From Kordiimonas marina (GTDB lineage Bacteria; Pseudomonadota; Alphaproteobacteria; Sphingomonadales; Kordiimonadaceae), in assembly GCF_023006325.1 (NCBI RefSeq), contig NZ_JAINDF010000001.1:302863-366862 (forward strand): a stretch of DNA of 64,000 nt. The letters run 5' to 3'. The number at the start of each line of letters is the position of its first letter. Position 1 is the stretch's first letter. The notes under the pieces were generated by a model that saw only the letters and a list, made by a program, of their open reading frames with translations, was not told where the DNA came from and made no database searches. A program made the position numbers and the translations under genes. This document shows positions 46,429 to 55,085 of the stretch, in pieces.

Positions 46429-46445
46429 GTCAGATTCCGCCTGCC

Positions 46446-47468
46446 TTATTTACCGACCGATTTGAGATAGGCATCCAGCCGCGGATAGACACGGCGGGCG
46501 TTGCCTTCATAGATATTATACTTGTCCTCGTCCGACAGGTTGAGCGCATCCACATACCGGCGGGTATCATCAAAATAATGCCCGGTTTGCGGGTCAATGC
46601 CCCGCACAGCGCCAACCATCTCTGACCCGAACAGAATATTTTTGATGTCGATCACATCGAACAAAAGGTCGATACCGGGCTGATGATAGACGCAGGTATC
46701 GAAATAGATGTTCTTCATCACATGCTCAGCCAGGTCCGGCTTTTTCAGCATGTCGGCGAGCCCCCGGTAACGCCCCCAGTGGTAAGGCACAGCGCCGCCA
46801 CCGTGGGGAATGATGAACTTGAGGTCGGGGAAATCCTTGAACAGGTCGCCCTGCAGGAACTGCATGAAGGCGTTGGTATCCGCCGCGATATAATAGGACC
46901 CCGTCGCATGGAAGGCGGGGTTGCACGACCCGGACACATGGATCATGGCCGGCACCTGCAGCTCCACCATCTTCTCATAGAAGGGATACCAGTAACGGTC
47001 CGTAAGAGGCGGGCTGTTCCAGTGCCCGCCTGAGGGATCCGGGTTCAGGTTACAGCCGACGAAGCCAAGCTCTGTCACGCAGCGCTCCAGCTCCTGGACC
47101 GAATTCTCCATGGTTCCGCCCGGCGTTTGCGGCAACTGGCAAACCCCGATGAAGGTATCCGGGTAAAGGTCCATCACGCGGCGGATCAGGTCATTGCAGG
47201 CGACCGACCAGTCAAGCGAGGTCTGGGCATCGCCGACATGAGGTTCCATGCGTGAGGCCCGCGGCGAGAAGATGGTCATATCGTGGCCGCGCTCCTTCAG
47301 GAGCTTCAGCTGGTTGGCCTCAATGCCTTCGCGGATTTCATCGTCGCTCATGTCCGGGCGCGGCGGCACGGGCAGGCTCGGGTCCTTCAGCCGGGCCTTC
47401 TGCGCTTCACGATAGTCCAGATGCGGTTGTGGGACGATGGTCTGATGGCCGTGACAATCGATAATCAT
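46446..47468 (-). CDS. ligJ: 4-oxalomesaconate hydratase
   Basis: This 340-residue amidohydrolase-fold protein starts MIIDCHGHQTIVPQ and contains GCNLNPDPSGGHWNSPPLTD, IIPHGGGAVPYHWGR and a late GSEMVGAVRG. It hydrates 4-oxalomesaconate to 4-carboxy-4-hydroxy-2-oxoadipate. Length is as in Sphingobium LigJ (about 341). The ATG overlaps the stop of the upstream dehydrogenase gene by 4 bp. Confidence 0.93.
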   Translation of the reverse strand: MIIDCHGHQTIVPQPHLDYREAQKARLKDPSLPVPPRPDMSDDEIREGIEANQLKLLKERGHDMTIFSPRASRMEPHVGDAQTSLDWSVACNDLIRRVMDLYPDTFIGVCQLPQTPGGTMENSVQELERCVTELGFVGCNLNPDPSGGHWNSPPLTDRYWYPFYEKMVELQVPAMIHVSGSCNPAFHATGSYYIAADTNAFMQFLQGDLFKDFPDLKFIIPHGGGAVPYHWGRYRGLADMLKKPDLAEHVMKNIYFDTCVYHQPGIDLLFDVIDIKNILFGSEMVGAVRGIDPQTGHYFDDTRRYVDALNLSDEDKYNIYEGNARRVYPRLDAYLKSVGK

Positions 47469-48367
47469 GAGGCACCTTCTTTCTTGGTCGCTTTATGGGC
47501 AGCGTTTTTGGTGGAAATAGTTTCAAGGAGGGCTGACAGGTCCATGCCTGCCGGATCGATATGGAGCGATGCCGACCAGTCCTGCCGTTCGGCGGTGGCG
47601 GCGCTCAGAAGCGGCTCAAGACCGGCATCCGCGACCGTTTTTGCCACCTCCCGCATTTCTTCGGCGCGGCGTTTGCCGTGGATCAGCGCCCGCGACATCA
47701 TGTAGGTGGACAGCTCCTGCCAATCGAGGCCGGGGAACAGGTCGCTCAGCGATTTGACGACCGTATCTTCCACGCCGTAATGATGGGCCGCCGTCAGCGA
47801 TTCGGTAATCAAGGCCTCAACCCCTTTCACCATGACGCTGCGGCACATTTTGGCGGCAGATGCCCGGCCGTATGTATCCGCGAAGAAGGAAACGCCTGTC
47901 ATGCCGACCCCGTGGGCAACATCCACAAAGGCTTTGGCATAGTCCCCGCTCACCAGCATGGGAGACTGCAGACGTTTCGGGCCGATGGGCGACATGACGG
48001 AGGTCTCGACATAGCGGGCGCCGCTCCCGTTCACGGCCACCGCAGCCTGCCGCTTGGTTTCGGGCGAGGCACTGTTGAGATCGGCGAACCATACACCTTC
48101 CAGCATATGGCCCACCGCACTTTTCGCCGCCGTGCCGGTTTCAGCCGCGGTTACGGCGCTGATGACGATATCGGCATCCTTCACGGCGTCGGACGCGGAC
48201 CCGCAGCCTTTCACGCCGCTCAGCCGCTTGAGGGCCCTGGACGGAATGCTGTCCGCGTCAGGGAATTTTATATCCCAGGCCGCAACGCTGACGGACCCTG
48301 AGGCCAGAAAATCTTCCGCCAGGGTTTGGCCAACCTCACCGAAGCCGATAAGCGCAACCGCGGTCAT
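47465..48367 (-). CDS. NAD(P)-binding oxidoreductase with DUF1932 C-terminal domain
   Basis: This 300-residue protein has an N-terminal Rossmann domain (VALIGFGEVGQTLAEDFL) of the 6-phosphogluconate/3-hydroxyisobutyrate dehydrogenase type. The segment SVMSPIGPKRLQSPMLVSG follows, then an all-helical DUF1932 domain. Lys in KMCRSVMVKGVEAL could be the catalytic lysine. It overlaps ligJ and ligU by 4 bp each, so it is tightly built into the protocatechuate operon, yet no step of the known 4,5-pathway needs it since LigC is present separately. It may clear a side product or a related tricarboxylate; unknown. Confidence 0.8.
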   Translation of the reverse strand: MTAVALIGFGEVGQTLAEDFLASGSVSVAAWDIKFPDADSIPSRALKRLSGVKGCGSASDAVKDADIVISAVTAAETGTAAKSAVGHMLEGVWFADLNSASPETKRQAAVAVNGSGARYVETSVMSPIGPKRLQSPMLVSGDYAKAFVDVAHGVGMTGVSFFADTYGRASAAKMCRSVMVKGVEALITESLTAAHHYGVEDTVVKSLSDLFPGLDWQELSTYMMSRALIHGKRRAEEMREVAKTVADAGLEPLLSAATAERQDWSASLHIDPAGMDLSALLETISTKNAAHKATKKEGAS

Positions 48368-49455
48368 ACTGTGTCTCCGAACAGGTGGGCGGGCACGAAA
48401 ACCTCACCCTGCATAAGCTTCATCGCCGTCCGTATCAGGGCTGACTTGCGGGCCTCATAGCCCGTGTCCGTCCGCCTTATATCGACATCGACCGAGAAAA
48501 AGCCGGTGGGGTGTTCGATATCCAGCCCGCCAGCGCCGACCTTGCTCTGGTCCGCGAGCGGCCATGCGACAGACCCTTCGATGACGGCAGCCGACGCAAC
48601 ACTCACCGCCCCCAGAACGCCGATGGCATCATGAACCCGGTGCGGGATGAACGTGCGGCTGTTGAGGAAGCCACCCTGTTGCGGACGGGAAACCAGGGAC
48701 ATTTTCGGCACGGTAGCGTGGGTCACATCCCCCAGGTTCATCGCCACGCCCGCCTTCAGGCGGATGGCCTCAACCTTTTGCCGAAGCGCATCATTGGCTT
48801 CCAGCTCAGCCGGGCTTTCCGTGCCCTCAAGGCCGAAGTCCTCCGCGCGCAAAACAACCACAGGCATGCCGTTGTCGATGCAGGTCACCTCGACACCTTC
48901 GAAGGTGTCGATGACATTCCCTGTCGGCAACAGCGCGCCGCAGGACGCCCCCGCGACATCGGCAAAATCGATCGGGATCGGGGCGGCGGGCGTCGGCACG
49001 CCGGAGATGAAGCAGTCGCCCTCATAGACGACCTGCCCGTCCTTGACCGGCACATGGGCCGTGGCCACCGACCCGGTATTGACCATTTTGATGGTCACGG
49101 GCGTGGTGCCCTCAACCGCCGTCACCAAACCGTTTTCAATGGCCCACGGGCCGACACCGGCCAACATGTTGCCGCAGTTCTGGCCATCCGATACCTCGGG
49201 CTTATCCACCACCACCTGCAGGAACAGATACTCAACATCGATCCCGTCTTCTTCCGAGGCGGAGACAACAGCAACCTTGCTGGTCAGCGGATGAGCGCCG
49301 CCCACACCGTTGATCTGGCGCTTGTCGGGCGAGCCCATGGCGGCCAGCAGCACCTGGTTGCGCCGGTCCGCATCAGCCGGAAGTTCATCCCGGTGGATAA
49401 AGAGACCCTTAGACGTGCCCCCGCGCATCAAGGTGGCTTTAAAAGACCGCAGCAT
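48364..49455 (-). CDS. ligU: 4-oxalomesaconate tautomerase (PrpF family)
   Basis: This 363-residue PrpF-fold isomerase starts MLRSFKATLMRGGTSKGLFI and contains QINGVGGAHPLTSKVAVVS, SDGQNCGNMLAGVGPWA (Cys in the first active-site motif) and a second-half LLPTGNVIDTFEG. It interconverts the keto and enol forms of 4-oxalomesaconate between LigI and LigJ (named LigU in Sphingobium, GalD in Pseudomonas). It overlaps the downstream oxidoreductase by 4 bp and starts 4 bp after ligK. Confidence 0.92.
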   Translation of the reverse strand: MLRSFKATLMRGGTSKGLFIHRDELPADADRRNQVLLAAMGSPDKRQINGVGGAHPLTSKVAVVSASEEDGIDVEYLFLQVVVDKPEVSDGQNCGNMLAGVGPWAIENGLVTAVEGTTPVTIKMVNTGSVATAHVPVKDGQVVYEGDCFISGVPTPAAPIPIDFADVAGASCGALLPTGNVIDTFEGVEVTCIDNGMPVVVLRAEDFGLEGTESPAELEANDALRQKVEAIRLKAGVAMNLGDVTHATVPKMSLVSRPQQGGFLNSRTFIPHRVHDAIGVLGAVSVASAAVIEGSVAWPLADQSKVGAGGLDIEHPTGFFSVDVDIRRTDTGYEARKSALIRTAMKLMQGEVFVPAHLFGDTV

Positions 49456-49459
49456 CGGC

Positions 49460-50158
49460 TTAGCCCTTCCAGTCGGCCTGATCGATATAGGTCAGCCCCT
49501 TTTCAGCCAGACGTTCCCGCATATTGTAGATATCGAGCCCCAGCTCCCCGGCGGCGAGCCGTTTGCGTTTGCTCTCCTCATTGGCGATGCGGGCTTTTCC
49601 TTTTTCGAGAACGGCCTCAGCCTCTTCCCGGGCGACGACAACGACACCGTCGTCATCCGCGATCACCAGGTCCCCTGGGTTAACCAGTTGCCCGGCGCAG
49701 ACCACGGGCACATTCACGCTGCCCAGGGTTTCCTTGACCGTTCCTTGTGAGAACACGGCGGCGGACCAGACAGGAAAACCCATTTGCTTCAGATCGCGGG
49801 TGTCCCGGACACCAGCGTCAATCACCAGCCCGCGCACGCCGCGCGCCATCAGCGAGGTGGCGAGCAGGTCCCCGAAATAACCGGCATTGGAGGGCGAAGT
49901 CGGCGCAAGCACGAGAATATCACCCGGCTGGCACTGCTCCACCGCCACATGGATCATCCAGTTATCGCACGGGGCGGCGCTGATGGTCACCGCATTCCCG
50001 GCGATAAAACCACCCGAATAGATAGGGCGCATATGGCTGGCCAGCAGGCCTTTGCGGCCCTGGGCCTCATGAACAGTCGCCACGCCGAGATCATTATCCA
50101 GATACTGCTGGATGAGCGCCTGGTCCGTCCGTTTGATGTTTGTCACCACTACATTCAT
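49460..50158 (-). CDS. ligK: 4-carboxy-4-hydroxy-2-oxoadipate aldolase
   Basis: This 232-residue RraA-fold aldolase splits 4-carboxy-4-hydroxy-2-oxoadipate to pyruvate and oxaloacetate and usually also decarboxylates oxaloacetate. Motifs: [48 protein letters not shown] (Arg and Asp of the active site) and [16 protein letters not shown] chose the ATG at 50156-50158 ([10 protein letters not shown]) because GGGAG lies 6 bp upstream; the ATG two codons earlier abuts the GGGAG. Confidence 0.93.
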   Translation of the reverse strand: MNVVVTNIKRTDQALIQQYLDNDLGVATVHEAQGRKGLLASHMRPIYSGGFIAGNAVTISAAPCDNWMIHVAVEQCQPGDILVLAPTSPSNAGYFGDLLATSLMARGVRGLVIDAGVRDTRDLKQMGFPVWSAAVFSQGTVKETLGSVNVPVVCAGQLVNPGDLVIADDDGVVVVAREEAEAVLEKGKARIANEESKRKRLAAGELGLDIYNMRERLAEKGLTYIDQADWKG

Positions 50159-50215
50159 TGTCATCTCCCAATTGCCTTGGGCCGGGCCCACGTGCCCAGT
50201 CTAGTCAAAAGCTTT

Positions 50216-51211
50216 CTAATCAAAATCTTCGGTATCGATGGTCGGGCGGACCGGCTCCGGATAGCGGTGGCCCGCAACCGTGTCATGATTGATCAAAGCA
50301 TCAATCCGGCTCGCGGCTTCCGCCGGGATCGTCCAATCCCACCGTGCGATATTTTCCTTCATATGGTCCCGGTTCGACGTGCCGGGGATGGCATGAACGA
50401 CAGGACTGCGCGACAGCAGCCAGGCAAGACACAGCTGGGCCGGGGTCACATCATGCTCGGCCGCGATCTGGTTGAAGGCCAGCGCCAGCTTGTGGTTCAC
50501 CGGCCAGTTTTCCGCGTTGAAGCGCGGCATGTTCGTCCGGATATCTTTCGGGGCAAAACCTTTGGGGTCATCCACCCCGTTCGCCAGAACCCCACGGGCG
50601 AGTGGCGAATAGGACACAAGCGCGACCCCCAGTTTTTCACAGGCCGCCAGAACGCCCAGCTCCACATTGCGGGTCCAGGGCGAATATTCATTCTGCAAGG
50701 CCAGCATCGGGTGTTCATTCCAGGCCCGCGTCAGCGTATCGACGGAGACTTCGCTAAGGCCGTACCCGCCGATCTTGCCGGCGTCTATGGCGTCCTTGAA
50801 AGCCCCGACGGTCTCCTCAATCGGCACGGTGAAATCCCGCCGGTGCAGATAATAGAGATTGATATGGTCGGTCTTCAGGCGCTGCAGGCTGACATCGACC
50901 GCCTTTTTCACCGTTTCCGGCCTGCCGTCGATCCGGCGCTTACCGTCCTCGATGATGATGCCGACTTTCGAGGCCAGGAAAAACTCATCCCGGCGGTGCG
51001 AGACAGCCTTCCCAACCAGGGCTTCGTTTGCCCCGGCCCCATAAAGCTGGGCCGTATCCAGATGGGTGTAACCTTGGTCCAACGCCTCATTGAGAAGCCG
51101 GATGGCCTCCCCCTCCTCCGGCGGCACGCCGTAAGCATGGCTAAGGTTCATGGCCCCAAGGCCAATAGGGTTCAGTTTATGGGCGCCGATGGCGCGGTAG
51201 CCCGGTTTCAT
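50216..51211 (-). CDS. Aldo/keto reductase
   Basis: This 331-residue AKR has the catalytic tetrad pattern: Asp and Tyr in YTHLDTAQLYGAGANEALVG, Lys in FLASKVGI, and His in INLYYLHRRDF. The NADP site is near IPGTSNRDHMKENI. It sits between ligK and pobA and overlaps pobA by 4 bp, so it is co-expressed. It could reduce an aromatic aldehyde or a ring-fission aldehyde; no known 4,5-cleavage step requires it. Confidence 0.87.
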   Translation of the reverse strand: MKPGYRAIGAHKLNPIGLGAMNLSHAYGVPPEEGEAIRLLNEALDQGYTHLDTAQLYGAGANEALVGKAVSHRRDEFFLASKVGIIIEDGKRRIDGRPETVKKAVDVSLQRLKTDHINLYYLHRRDFTVPIEETVGAFKDAIDAGKIGGYGLSEVSVDTLTRAWNEHPMLALQNEYSPWTRNVELGVLAACEKLGVALVSYSPLARGVLANGVDDPKGFAPKDIRTNMPRFNAENWPVNHKLALAFNQIAAEHDVTPAQLCLAWLLSRSPVVHAIPGTSNRDHMKENIARWDWTIPAEAASRIDALINHDTVAGHRYPEPVRPTIDTEDFD

Positions 51212-52377
51212 AACGGCAGCCCTATATAGTTTTCGGCAATAACCTTCTGGGCTGCCTCGGACGAAGCGATATAGTCCAGCTCAGCATCCTGCATGCGCTT
51301 TTCAAAAGCCCCACTGTCCGGGAACCGGTGCATCAGGTTGGTCAGGTACCAGCTGAAGCGTTCGGATTTCCACACGCGGGCGAGCGCCTTCTCCGAATAG
51401 GCCTTGAGACCGGCTTCATTGCCGTTCCGGAAATAGCCGATCAGGGCATCGGAGAGATAGGTCACGTCGGACGCGGCCAGGTTCAGCCCCTTCGCGCCGG
51501 TGGGCGGCACGATGTGCGCCGCATCCCCGGCCAGGAATAGGTTGCCGTAGCGCATGGGCTCAAACACGAAGGACCTGAGCGGCGCGATTGACTTCTCGAT
51601 CGAAGGGCCACACTCCATGTTGGCCGCGACCTCCGCCCCCAGCCTGACAGCCAGCTCATCCCAGATGCGGTCATCGGACCAGGCATTGATATCCTCATCA
51701 AGCGGCACCTGGAGATAGTATCGTGACCGGGATGGAGAGCGCATGGAGGCAAGCGCAAAGCCATTGGTGTGGCTGGCGTAAATCAGTTCATCGTTACACG
51801 GGGCAACATCGGCGAGGATGCCCAGCCACCCGAAGGGATAGACCCGCTCAAAGCCAGCCCCGCACGCGGCGGGGATCGCCTGACGGCTGGGGCCGTGGTA
51901 GCCATCGCAACCAGCGATAAACTTAGCCGTAAGGGTCTGTTCCGTGCCGTCAGAAGTGAAGCTAACCGAAGGCGCGGCCCCATCCACATCATGCAAGGCG
52001 ACGTCCGATGCGCTCCAGACAATATTGACGCCTTCCTTCTCGGCCAGGTCAATCAGGTCGCGCTCGACTTCCGTCTGGCCGTAAACCGTGACGCACTTGC
52101 CGGTCAGCCGCTTAAGGTCGATATGGATCAGGTGCTCATCCCGCGCCAGGTAGAAACCGCCGTGTTCCAGGCCTTCCTGGTCCTTGCGCTCACTAAGGCC
52201 AAGCCGGTCGAGCAGGTCGGTTGTGATAACCTCCAACACCCCGGCCCGAATACGGGACAGCACATGTTCTTTCGATTGCCGCTCGATAACCGTTACGCCG
52301 ATGCCTTCGGCGTGCAGCAAGTTGGCCAGGAACAGGCCAGACGGCCCGGCCCCGATGATCGCGACGTCGGTTTTCAT
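51208..52377 (-). CDS. pobA: 4-hydroxybenzoate 3-monooxygenase
   Basis: This 389-residue flavoprotein hydroxylase has the FAD motif VAIIGAGPSGLFLANLL at the N-terminus, RIRAGVLEVITTDLLDRLG, the DG motif GCDGYHGPSRQAIP, and GDAAHIVPPTGAKGLN. It makes protocatechuate from 4-hydroxybenzoate with NADPH and O2. The length matches PobA (about 390-394). It overlaps both neighbours by 4 bp. Confidence 0.95.
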   Translation of the reverse strand: MKTDVAIIGAGPSGLFLANLLHAEGIGVTVIERQSKEHVLSRIRAGVLEVITTDLLDRLGLSERKDQEGLEHGGFYLARDEHLIHIDLKRLTGKCVTVYGQTEVERDLIDLAEKEGVNIVWSASDVALHDVDGAAPSVSFTSDGTEQTLTAKFIAGCDGYHGPSRQAIPAACGAGFERVYPFGWLGILADVAPCNDELIYASHTNGFALASMRSPSRSRYYLQVPLDEDINAWSDDRIWDELAVRLGAEVAANMECGPSIEKSIAPLRSFVFEPMRYGNLFLAGDAAHIVPPTGAKGLNLAASDVTYLSDALIGYFRNGNEAGLKAYSEKALARVWKSERFSWYLTNLMHRFPDSGAFEKRMQDAELDYIASSEAAQKVIAENYIGLPL

Positions 52378-53315
52378 GACTGTAAATCCTTCTCAAGCTT
52401 GTCGAGAACCCGGTAGCAGGGCATGACGCTTTCAACGGAGGAATTCGGCTGCCGGCCTTCCTGGATGGCGGCGATAAATTCCCGGTCCTGCAGCTCGATC
52501 CCGTTCATGGAAACATCGACCTTCGTGACATCGATCGGCTTCTCATAGCCGTCCACCAGGTCGTCATAGCGGGCGATATAGGTGCCATTGTCGCAGATGT
52601 AGCGGAAGAAGGTGCCAAGCGGGCCGTCATTATTGAAGCTGAGCGACAAGGTGCAGATAGCGCCCGAAACGCTCTTGAGCTGGATGGACATGTCCATGGC
52701 GATGCCCAGTTCCGGGTGGATCGGCCCCTGGATGGCCTGCGCCTGCACGATCTCACCGGCCTGATAAGCGAACAGGTCAACCGTGTGGGCAGCATGGTGC
52801 CACAGAAGATGGTCGGTCCAGCTGCGCGGCTCGCCCTTGGCATTGATATTCTTGCGCCGGAAGAAATAGGTCTGCACATCCATCTGCTGGATATTCAGAT
52901 CACCGCCCACAATCTTATTGTGAACATACTGGTGGCTCGGGTTGAAGCGGCGTGTATGACCGACCATACAGACCTTGCCGGTCTCAACCGATTTCGCAAG
53001 GACCGCTTCGGCATCGGCGAGATTGTCAGCCAGCGGGATTTCAACTTCCACATGCTTACCAGCATCCATGCAGGCGATAGCTTGTGCAGCATGCATCTGG
53101 GTCGGCGTACACAGGATTACAGCGTCTACGTCGTCCCGCGCCAGCGTTTCATCCAGGTCCGTGGTGACATGGCCGATACCGTATTTTTCAGCCACTGCCT
53201 TGGTTGGCTCAAGGGTCCGCCCCACCAGCGAAGTAACCGTTACGCCGTCGATATTCTGCAGACCATTCAGGTGCTTTTCACCAAAGGCGCCAGCGCCCGC
53301 GAGTGCAATTCTCAT
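52374..53315 (-). CDS. ligC: 4-carboxy-2-hydroxymuconate-6-semialdehyde dehydrogenase
   Basis: This 313-residue Gfo/Idh/MocA-fold enzyme has the nucleotide motif IALAGAGAFGEKHLNGL, then VEVEIPLADNLADAE (usually EKP in the superfamily) and DHLLWHHAAHTVDLFAYQ. It oxidises the hemiacetal of the LigAB ring-fission product to 2-pyrone-4,6-dicarboxylate with NADP. It is the first gene of the operon running to ligI; its promoter lies in 53316-53625. Confidence 0.93.
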   Translation of the reverse strand: MRIALAGAGAFGEKHLNGLQNIDGVTVTSLVGRTLEPTKAVAEKYGIGHVTTDLDETLARDDVDAVILCTPTQMHAAQAIACMDAGKHVEVEIPLADNLADAEAVLAKSVETGKVCMVGHTRRFNPSHQYVHNKIVGGDLNIQQMDVQTYFFRRKNINAKGEPRSWTDHLLWHHAAHTVDLFAYQAGEIVQAQAIQGPIHPELGIAMDMSIQLKSVSGAICTLSLSFNNDGPLGTFFRYICDNGTYIARYDDLVDGYEKPIDVTKVDVSMNGIELQDREFIAAIQEGRQPNSSVESVMPCYRVLDKLEKDLQS

Positions 53316-53625
53316 GATTTCTGTCTCCTGTCTCAGGCTCTAGAACGATATGGCCAACAGCGGTGTTGCTGGCCGGAACATGGTAATACCGATGCCGCTC
53401 ACGCGCGCCCTTCCTGGGGCACTGCGCATAATAAGCGGTGCATCGAGTCCGTGGTCCGCTAGCCGAGAAACAGATATTCACTTCCTGTAGATGACTGGCA
53501 CGCGAACCTTGAATCTGGCGGCGCCTGCCGTCCCTTCCCGACCGGTGCGACATGTCGCCATGCCCGGATCATAGCCACGCAGGAGGCAGCTAGGCCAATC
53601 GGAATGCCGGACTTCTTATAAGATA
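53316..53625 (-). promoter_or_regulatory. 310 bp region upstream of ligC with two palindromes
   Basis: No gene is seen here. Two symmetric sequences stand out: CAACA-GCGG-TGTTG (53355-53368) and the perfect 12 bp palindrome GCGACATGTCGC (53547-53558). Either could be an operator for the LysR regulator encoded just upstream or for another factor. I could not place a convincing -35/-10 pair. Confidence 0.45.
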
Positions 53626-54777
53626 TTACGAATTCTTATCAGCGGACTGATGCAAAATATCAAGAAAGGCATGCTGGCTTGGCGTCGGCGTCCAAGCGGC
53701 CCGGGTTACCACCCCGATGGTCCGGCTGATCGGCTCAGGAGGATCACACACCTTTGCCAGCAAGCCGGCTTCCAGCTCCACCGCCACTTGGTCAGGCGAA
53801 AGAATCGTCAGGAAATCCCCCGTCAGCAGAAGCTGGCGTATGGTGATGACCGACCCGCATTCAATCGGGACATGGGGCGGCGTCAGCCCTGCTTGCGCGA
53901 ACATCTCTTCCCAGTGCATACGCAAGGGAACCCCGGGGGCCGGCACGATCCAGGGAAAATTCTTCAGCTCCGAAATGGTCGGGTTTCCGTCAAGTAGCGG
54001 ATGATTGGCCCTGCCAAAGATAACCGGCCGGTCGATGAACAGGGATTCCTGTTTCAGGTCCCGGAGGGTTGCCGGGTCGCGCAGGGCACCAATGGTCAGG
54101 TCCAACTCACCATCCCTAAGCGGGCCAATCAGCTCACTGTAAGACCCTTCGGCGATGACAATATCGACATTCGGATATTGGGCATGAAAGGCGGCAAGCG
54201 CCGTCGGCAGCAAGCGCGCGCGGCAGAGCGGCATCGCACCAATAGCAATGCGGCCGGTTTCACGCCCCTTGAGGGCATCAAGCTCCGACAGGGCCGATGC
54301 CATTTCGGCATAAGCAAGACGGTAGGCGCGCGCTTTGGCCAGGCCACGGTCAGTCAGCATGATGCCGCGCCCGCGCCGTTCAACCAGCTTCTCACTGAGC
54401 GCCAGTGAAAGGTCTGCTATGGCGCGGTGAAGAGAGGCTTCCGCCAGCCCCGAGCGTTGGCTTGCCGCCGCATAGCCGCCGGTCCGGGCCAGCACGACCA
54501 GTGCCCGCATCTGCGCCGATGTCACCCGGGAGGACCCGATAAGTTCCAGCACTGTCTCAACACGCGGCAGAATCACCCGGGCGGCTTCGGTGGTGTCCAT
54601 CCCGTCCGCACGCCGCGAGAACAGCGCCGTGTCCAACTGACGCTCCAGCTTGGCAATGCCCTGGGTGACAGCCGGCTGGGTCAGATTGACGGCCTGCGCG
54701 GCCCGGCTGACACTTTCATGCCGGGCAATGGCAACAAAGGCGCGCAGGTGGCGTATATTGGGCATCCATAATTTCAT
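53626..54777 (-). CDS. LysR-type regulator with two tandem HTH domains
   Basis: The protein has 383 residues, longer than the usual ~300. The first winged HTH spans about 6-66 (LRAFVAIARHESVSRAAQAV, TQPAVTQGIAKLER). A second LysR-like wHTH spans about 87-147 (MRALVVLARTGGYAAASQRS, ASLHRAIADLSLAL, GRGIMLTDRG). The substrate-binding domain occupies about 174-375. Its position directly upstream of ligC, same strand, suggests control of the protocatechuate genes, with a pathway intermediate as inducer. Start choice is uncertain between 54777 and 54765, since neither has an ideal ribosome-binding site. Confidence 0.85.
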   Translation of the reverse strand: MKLWMPNIRHLRAFVAIARHESVSRAAQAVNLTQPAVTQGIAKLERQLDTALFSRRADGMDTTEAARVILPRVETVLELIGSSRVTSAQMRALVVLARTGGYAAASQRSGLAEASLHRAIADLSLALSEKLVERRGRGIMLTDRGLAKARAYRLAYAEMASALSELDALKGRETGRIAIGAMPLCRARLLPTALAAFHAQYPNVDIVIAEGSYSELIGPLRDGELDLTIGALRDPATLRDLKQESLFIDRPVIFGRANHPLLDGNPTISELKNFPWIVPAPGVPLRMHWEEMFAQAGLTPPHVPIECGSVITIRQLLLTGDFLTILSPDQVAVELEAGLLAKVCDPPEPISRTIGVVTRAAWTPTPSQHAFLDILHQSADKNS

Positions 54778-55075
54778 ACCCTTTATTAGCAAAAAATTAT
54801 AACTTGCACAGCCCGTCTGTTCGACATCAATATCCACAAGAAACCGGGACCGACAGTCTCAGGCCGGCTTAAGCCATCAGAGGCCTTCCCAAGGCAGTCT
54901 TTCACTAAACTGCATGCTTTTTCAGACATAGCCTGACCAAAGGCTACCCAAGACCACAGCCTTTCCTTCAAAATTAGTGGTGTTTTTGTTCTTTTTTGCC
55001 ATATGCTTATAGATAGGCTCCGCGGCACCATTGTTTTCAGTGGCGCCGCTTAGCCAGGTTCAGAAATTATGAGTA
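54778..55075. other. Intergenic region between divergent LysR and GntR genes
   Basis: About 300 bp without a gene. It should hold the promoters of both regulators. A partial GntR-type site, TGCATGC at 54911-54917, is the only motif I can relate to the neighbours; the rest shows nothing I recognise. Confidence 0.5.
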
Positions 55076-55085
55076 TTGCATGCAA
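55076..55085 (+). promoter_or_regulatory. TTGCATGCAA operator overlapping the gntR start
   Basis: This perfect 10 bp palindrome contains the gntR ATG (55080-55082). The same motif recurs three times between purU and ligM, so it is the likely GntR recognition site and implies autoregulation. If translation starts at the next ATG (55092), the box is just upstream instead. Confidence 0.7.

Noticed and set aside
54911-54917. Additional GntR operator TGCATGC
   Set aside because: It lacks the last base of the palindrome and the A/T flanks; noted in the intergenic feature but not counted as a site.
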